44,127 bases of DNA from Pelotomaculum sp. (GTDB lineage Bacteria > Bacillota > Desulfotomaculia > Desulfotomaculales > Pelotomaculaceae), in assembly GCA_018435055.1 (NCBI GenBank), contig JAHDOA010000045.1, forward strand, positions 1-44,127, written 5' to 3'. Of this stretch, positions 41,609 through 44,127 are shown in pieces. The notes beneath the pieces are model-generated. The model did no database searches, had not been told where the DNA came from, and saw only the letters and a program-made list of their open reading frames with translations. Numbering within the stretch: the first letter of the stretch is position 1; each line of letters opens with the position of its first letter. A program made the translations under genes and the position numbers.

Positions 41609-41713
41609 ATTTCAACCTATGTGCCCGCGCCCGTATGGGGCACGACACTGAGTGGCTCACATCCAAAACGCGGCAAAAGGTATTTCAATCCATGCTGCCT
41701 CATGGGGCGCGAC
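41609..41713 (-). CRISPR. Two-repeat remnant of a type I-C-like CRISPR array
   Basis: Repeat 2 (41,682-41,713, 32 bases) begins ATTTCAATCCATG and ends GGGGCGCGAC. Repeat 1 (41,609-41,646) begins ATTTCAACCTATG and ends GGGGCACGAC, with about six extra bases in the middle. Both follow the type I-C repeat plan ATTTCAATCCACGC...GCGAC with an inner G/C palindrome. The 35-base interval is normal spacer length for this type. No third repeat and no cas genes are in the window. Both repeats are degenerate, so the array is inactive if the reading is right. Confidence 0.5.
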
Positions 41714-41763
41714 TGTGGTTACTCAACTATCGGGCAGTAATGTTTAATTACTTAAATAATAAT

Positions 41764-41880
41764 GCGTTGTCGTCAGGCACCGTCAGGCAATATATCTTTT
41801 TCAGAGGTCCAAAGGTCGTTTTCGAACAGCATCAAATTTGTCTGAATATTCAATAAGTTGATAAGTTGGTGTCAGGCACC
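41764..41880. repeat. RAYT-associated element, copy D
   Basis: Contains CGTCAGGCACCGTCAGGCAA, AAAGGTCGTTTTCGAACAGC, ATCAAATTTGTCTGAATATT and the end AAGTTGATAAG, TTGGTGTCAGGCACC. The right end lies at the point where the galE reading breaks off. Confidence 0.8.
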
Positions 41881-42268
41881 GCCATGTCACTGTTGCCGAG
41901 GAACTGAACACAAACCGCTTCACTCCATATGTCTGACAGGCCTGGCAAAGAACCATGGTACTGACGGTGTTGTTATAATAATAGGCCAGCGGCTTTTCCA
42001 CTGATTCACCTACCGCCTTTAATCCTGCAAAGTGAATAATGCCATCTATAGAATGATTGGAAAAGATGGTGTCCACAGCTTTATCATCTGTTACATCTAT
42101 CTGATAGAAAGTAACTTTCTCATTGGTAATCTGTTCAATTCGATCTATAGTCTCAGCTTTACTGTTGCAAAGATTATCGGCAACAATCACTGTATGCCCT
42201 GCTTCCAGCAAAGCCACACAAGTATGTGAACCTATATATCCTGCACCACCGGTTACTAGTAAGTTCAT
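41881..42268 (-). pseudogene. galE: UDP-glucose 4-epimerase, truncated after about 128 residues
   Basis: The N-terminal NAD-binding part is intact: MNLLVTGGAGYIGSHTCVAL, then IIHFAGLKAVGESV and KRFVFSSSATV, which includes the first catalytic Ser region. After SSSATV, where a galE protein would continue with the YGxP/YxxxK segment, the frame enters element copy D and ends in unrelated codons. The C-terminal ~200 residues are missing, so the gene is inactive. It follows the nucleotidyltransferase gene in a polysaccharide cluster. Confidence 0.85.
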
Positions 42269-42316
42269 TTTTGGTTACGCACCTCCCCTTAATCTTATTG
42301 AAAGAATCTAATAATT

Positions 42317-42760
42317 TTACTTGGCAAGTTTTTGTTCATTTAGAACTCTTGTTAATACATCCCCAAGGATAGTTGATGAAGTTCCTTTTGTATATGGGAA
42401 GTAAACCATCTCTACTCCAACAGCACTAAATTTCTTCTCGATTTCCTCGTACATTTTAGAACCCTTCCAATCATCTCCATGAAAAATCGCATCAAATTTT
42501 AATTTTTCCCAAGCTTCAAACTTATCCATAGATTTCTGTGGAACAACTTCATCGACATATTTAACTGCTTCTACAATAGCAATTCTTTCTTCAAATGGAA
42601 TAATTGGTGTTTTCTTTTTATATCCTTGAACAACTTCATCAGTACTAACGCCAACAATTAAATAATCGCATTGCTCTTTTGCTTTTTTCAGTATATTTAA
42701 ATGCCCTATATGAAACAGATCAAACACACCTGTTGTATATCCTACTTTAAATTTCTTCAT
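42317..42760 (-). CDS. Cytidylyltransferase, TagD-like
   Basis: Nucleotidyltransferase of the glycerol-3-phosphate cytidylyltransferase group. The HxGH motif is in VFDLFHIGHLNILKKAKEQC, and the end motif is KGTSSTILGDVL in place of the usual RTEGISTT. 147 residues. ATG 42760 with GAGGAGG eight bases upstream. It may activate a polyol or glycerol phosphate for a surface polymer, since it lies between a HIT protein, a truncated galE and a polysaccharide-type gene. Confidence 0.88.
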   Translation of the reverse strand: MKKFKVGYTTGVFDLFHIGHLNILKKAKEQCDYLIVGVSTDEVVQGYKKKTPIIPFEERIAIVEAVKYVDEVVPQKSMDKFEAWEKLKFDAIFHGDDWKGSKMYEEIEKKFSAVGVEMVYFPYTKGTSSTILGDVLTRVLNEQKLAK

Positions 42761-42777
42761 AAACAAGTCCTCCTCAA

Positions 42778-43203
42778 TTAAATGTTATTTCTAATAAACG
42801 AAGTTATTTCATCCAATCTTTCTTGCGCAAGCGGCTTACCAATCAGTTTGGGAACTCCTGGCCAATTATCATCTTTCCATGTAACTTCTAGAAAATCAAC
42901 AGGGTTTTCATATCTAGGTAGTATATGATAATGAACATGCTTATCAAACATCATCAGCATTAAGTAATTAATAACGTCATAATTAAATGATTTTTTCAAA
43001 GCTGGCTCGATCACTTTAATAATCTTATTAAGATCTTTAAACTCATCTTCATTTAATTTAGAAAAAGAATGACATTCTCTTTTTAAAGAAAGTATACCAG
43101 CACCCAAAGTTGCTTGATGCGGTCTCAACGACCAACTCCAATATTTAGATTCATAAATTATGTTCTCATAGATTTTGAATTTCTCTTGGAAATCTCTCAA
43201 CAC
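42778..43203 (-). CDS. HIT-family protein
   Basis: Histidine-triad nucleotide hydrolase or transferase. The triad is DKHVHYHILPRY with His89, His91 and His93. The N-terminal half (YWSWSLRPHQATLGAGIL) lacks the usual first HIT helix motif but the general fold length, 141 residues, fits. GTG start with AAGGAG ten bases upstream, overlapping the end region of the previous gene. Cotranscribed with the cytidylyltransferase 11 bases downstream, so a role in surface sugar metabolism is possible. Confidence 0.8.
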   Translation of the reverse strand: MLRDFQEKFKIYENIIYESKYWSWSLRPHQATLGAGILSLKRECHSFSKLNEDEFKDLNKIIKVIEPALKKSFNYDVINYLMLMMFDKHVHYHILPRYENPVDFLEVTWKDDNWPGVPKLIGKPLAQERLDEITSFIRNNI

Positions 43204-43208
43204 AGAAA

Positions 43209-44003
43209 TTATTCTCCTTTCTCTTTAAATACTAGCTTTATAATGAAACCTTTTATACTTGGAGGCAACACTTTTGAAGCAATTCGTCTTATTATAGTAG
43301 GTTTTGGTATACAGTAATCAACCGCCAAATCAAATCGGCTTTTATTTAACAAATCGAAAAATTGTTCCCTCTTAGGATTTATTTCAGCAGGTCGATTTAA
43401 TTGAGCATTGCTTTGAATGACATAGTTAAGATCCACTTCGTTTAGCTCCATAATTTGATTAAGATCCTTTAAAAGTTTATTGCCTTTAAATGAATTTACA
43501 ATGAGTACCGATATTCCTTTATGTACATCTTTTTCAGGAAATAACTTCCTAACACCCCAAAAGTCAGCCAAGGTTAGATCCGATATTCGCTTAGGATTAG
43601 CATATTTACATTTATAGCAAGAAGGGCGGTAAAATAGTTCAGTGCGGAAACCCCTTAAATACTTGTCTTCATTTGCATTCATTATTAGCTCTCTTTCAGA
43701 TATTCTAATTTTCACATTTTTAGAACTCCACTTATCTTGCTTATTAATTATTTTGTGTCTAAAAGTAAAATCTGTGACTTTCCCTTTATACCTATTTTCT
43801 AAATATTGTATATATTTATCAAAAATCTTCTGACTAGGTACTCCATGGCACACCAAATCAACACAAAATAAATGTTCATATTCTTTCTTCAGGTACAATC
43901 TAAGACCTGCTATTTGACACGGAGTGCCTGTGAATAAAACCCTTTTTCCTAATTTTAGATATTCTTCAGCCTTTTTATATGAATCGTGGGTAATCTTGTC
44001 CAT
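43209..44003 (-). pseudogene. F420-hydrogenase beta-subunit-like polysaccharide protein, N-terminus lost
   Basis: The sequence from YKKAEEYLKLGKRVLFTGTP through CQIAGLRLYL, VDLVCHGVPSQKIF and SDLTLADFWGV is the C-terminal domain of the coenzyme F420 hydrogenase/dehydrogenase beta-subunit family, here of the kind found in exopolysaccharide clusters. The N-terminal ferredoxin-like domain that should come first is missing, because an IS21-like end begins at about 44,003. 264 residues remain. Whether the ATG at 44003 is used is unknown. Confidence 0.8.
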
Positions 44004-44127
44004 TTTGAGCCACCAGTCCGGCCAAAGTGAGCCAGCTTTCCGTTTTCGAATGAGCCACTATTCCGGATAAAGTGAGCCATTATCATATAATCCTTTATAA
44101 TGTATCCATGCATCTGAAATGATGTAA
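44000..44127. mobile_element. Left end of an IS21-like insertion sequence (continues outside)
   Basis: The plus strand carries four spaced TGAGCCA copies: TTGAGCCACC (44,006), AAGTGAGCCAGC (44,022), AATGAGCCACT (44,050) and AAGTGAGCCATT (44,070). Multiple terminal repeats of this kind are characteristic of IS21-family ends. A TATAAT-like promoter (TCATATAATCC) follows, as upstream of istA, which would start past the window. It interrupts the gene on its left. Confidence 0.65.

Noticed and set aside
41647-41681. CRISPR spacer containing GTGGCTCA, as in the IS21-like end at 44,050
   Set aside because: Only eight to nine bases match; too short to claim the spacer derives from that element.

Overview
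The window comes from a spore-forming, anaerobic Firmicute of the Desulfotomaculum/Pelotomaculum kind (an inference from gene content). Pointers are sporulation genes (yunB-like, an alpha/beta-type SASP, a KinA/KinE-like kinase), AGGAGG ribosome sites with many TTG and GTG starts, and a fumarate reductase/succinate dehydrogenase with a diheme cytochrome b. No ribosomal gene body is inside the window, but the first ~320 bases read on the minus strand as the tandem promoters, boxA and leader of an rRNA operon whose 16S gene should lie just left of base 1.

Bases 1-22,560 are mostly ordinary chromosome: yunB, tyrS, a DppA-type D-aminopeptidase, sdhCAB, a sensor kinase, SASP, a membrane-anchored HtrA-like protease, htpX, a GreA/GreB-like protein behind a strong promoter, five tRNA genes (Cys, Gly, Phe, Asp, Ala), speE-speB, a YflT-like stress protein, a lone peptide-binding protein, and several small genes, two of them under 60 codons.

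Bases 22,608-30,490 hold a complete four-gene Wadjet anti-plasmid operon read jetD-jetA-jetB-jetC on the minus strand. JetABC is a MukBEF-like SMC complex and JetD a Toprim nuclease. A short GGGGAC-core palindromic repeat lies upstream of it, between jetA and jetB, and (partial) downstream. A MacB/FtsX-type ABC exporter follows.

Bases 32,675-44,127 are a plastic accessory region. A RAYT (Y1/HUH transposase of the IS200 superfamily, 40,524-41,366) is accompanied by four copies of an AT-rich element ending in GTTGGTGTCAGGCAC. Copies sit where galE and a second sugar epimerase are broken, and one supplies the stop codon of dprA. The same region has a decayed RiPP cassette (33-residue Cys-containing precursor peptide plus a frameshifted, truncated radical SAM maturase), a DarG DNA ADP-ribosyl glycohydrolase without its DarT toxin, a probable two-repeat remnant of a type I-C CRISPR array, a decayed second copy of a nearby hypothetical gene, and at the right edge an IS21-like end that interrupts a surface-polysaccharide gene. 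comM and dprA (DNA uptake and recombination) sit in the middle.

The most notable points are the intact Wadjet operon with its intruding repeats, the RAYT with its own repeat family and associated breakpoints, and the precursor/radical-SAM cassette.
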